NCBI RefSeq assembly: GCF_041346945.1
Contig: NZ_CP166850.1
Location: 8,602,501-8,666,500, forward strand
Length of the DNA stretch: 64,000 bases
From: Amycolatopsis sp. cg9
GTDB taxonomy: Bacteria > Actinomycetota > Actinomycetes > Mycobacteriales > Pseudonocardiaceae
Reading direction: 5' to 3'
Positions 63,261 to 64,000 of the stretch are shown here, one piece after another. The first letter of the stretch is position 1. Each line of letters opens with the position of its first letter. The notes beneath the pieces were generated by a model. The model ran no database searches, was not told the DNA's origin, and saw only the letters and a list, made by a program, of their open reading frames with translations. The position numbers were made by a program, and so were the translations under genes.

Positions 63261-64000
63261 TCAGGAACCCACGATGCCCCGCACCGTGGCCAGCACTTCG
63301 CCGGGGTGGTCGAGGTGGACGCTGTGCGTCGCGCCCGGCCAGCTCACCAGCCGGGCGCCGAACGCGGTGGCGAGGCGTTCGTGGGCGCGGTGGACGGCGT
63401 GGTCCGGTTTGCGGTCCGCCGTCACCACCACGGACGGGAGGCGGGGCAGGTCGGGCTCCCGCACGGTGCGGGCGACGTCGGTGAGGCCCCGGACCGCGCG
63501 GGCCAGCGTCGGGATGTCGAGGTCCGCCGTGCGCTCGAGGGCGGCCGCGCAGTCCGGGCGCAGGTCGCGGCGGCGGGCAGTGCGCCGGGCCGACCGGCGG
63601 AGGGCTTCGGCGAGCACGCGGCGCAGCCCGGGCACGGCCGACAGCTTGGCGAGCACGGCCGTCATGCGCTCGATGCTCGCGCAGACCCGGGCGTCGTTGA
63701 TCGGGGTCGGGTCGAGCAGGACCAGGCCCGCGAGCAGGTCGGGGCGGTCGCGGGCGAGCAGGACGCCGACCGCGCCGCCGAGGCTCTGGCCGACCGCCAC
63801 GACCGGGCCGAGGGCGAGCCGTTCGACGAGCGAGGCCAGGTGGGCCACGGCACCGGCCACCGAGCCGTCCACAGTGGACGTTCCGGTGCCCGGGCGGTCG
63901 TGCACGACTACTCGCGCGCCGGGATCGGCCACCAGCCCCTCCACCAGGCCGGGGAAGAAGCCGTCACAGCTCTCGGCGCCACCGGGGAGCAGCAGGACCG
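63261..64000 (-). CDS. Alpha/beta hydrolase, cut by the window edge
   Basis: The frame is open to the window end, where the beginning of the fold is still readable (VLLLPGGAESCDGFFPGLVEG), so the N-terminus lies beyond 64000. Motifs are VVHDRPGTGTS, nucleophile elbow VGQSLGGAVG, and a late His in SWPGATHSVHLDHPGE. Typical serine hydrolase of the esterase/peroxidase-like group; substrate unknown. Confidence 0.85.
   Translation of the reverse strand, partial: VLLLPGGAESCDGFFPGLVEGLVADPGARVVVHDRPGTGTSTVDGSVAGAVAHLASLVERLALGPVVAVGQSLGGAVGVLLARDRPDLLAGLVLLDPTPINDARVCASIERMTAVLAKLSAVPGLRRVLAEALRRSARRTARRRDLRPDCAAALERTADLDIPTLARAVRGLTDVARTVREPDLPRLPSVVVTADRKPDHAVHRAHERLATAFGARLVSWPGATHSVHLDHPGEVLATVRGIVGS

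Overview
This window is GC-rich actinobacterial DNA. Dense GTG starts, many GTGA/ATGA stop-start overlaps, a SARP regulator, an IdeR/DmdR1-type iron box and F420-type luciferase-like enzymes all fit Pseudonocardiales, most likely an Amycolatopsis-like strain. The genus is an inference. It rests partly on my memory that intergenic TGAATGAGTCATTCA hairpins are common in such genomes.

Layout. 0-7 kb: a secreted GH64 beta-1,3-glucanase, a SnoaL-like protein, a large SARP-NB-ARC-TPR regulator, a tiny secreted peptide with four DTPW repeats, and a divergent XRE-STAND regulator, followed by a cluster of palindromic repeats. 7-39 kb: a nonribosomal peptide cluster. One long minus-strand run carries the glutamate mutase small subunit, a mutase large subunit fused in frame to an AsnRS-like synthetase core, an FMN glutamate-synthase-like enzyme, NRPS B (A-T-C-A-T), NRPS C (C-A-T-C), MbtH, a free carrier protein, a type II thioesterase, a P450, an MFS exporter and NRPS A (C-T-C-A-T-C-A-T-C-A-T-TE). 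A divergent plus-strand operon holds a SyrP-like Fe(II)/2-oxoglutarate hydroxylase, a free A-T didomain and a thioesterase. 39-46 kb: two luciferase-like oxidoreductases, acetoacetyl-CoA synthetase, a two-component system, an FMN reductase-like protein and a STAS protein. 46-54 kb: a minus-strand operon of unknown function built around a TPR-CHAT (caspase-like) protein. 54-57 kb: thiolase and 3-hydroxyacyl-CoA dehydrogenase with a divergent TetR regulator. 57-64 kb: hydrolases, a DinB-like protein and an iron-regulated siderophore uptake ABC transporter.

How the peptide genes fit together. If read collinearly, B, C, free carrier and A form eight carriers joined by seven condensation domains, ending in a thioesterase. 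The expected product is an octapeptide, possibly macrocyclic, with no lipid-starter C domain. Carriers 4 (the free carrier) and 5 (the first carrier of NRPS A) have no adenylation domain and must be loaded in trans. Two off-line suppliers sit in the cluster. One is the hydroxylase/A-T/thioesterase trio, whose A domain reads as Gln-like, suggesting beta-hydroxy-Gln or -Glu. The other is the mutase branch, which should make 3-methylaspartate and carries a fused synthetase that could either amidate it to 3-methylasparagine or activate it directly. None of the in-line A domains carries an Asp/Asn-type code. The mutase-synthetase fusion combined with two adjacent A-less carriers is the most novel feature of the window.
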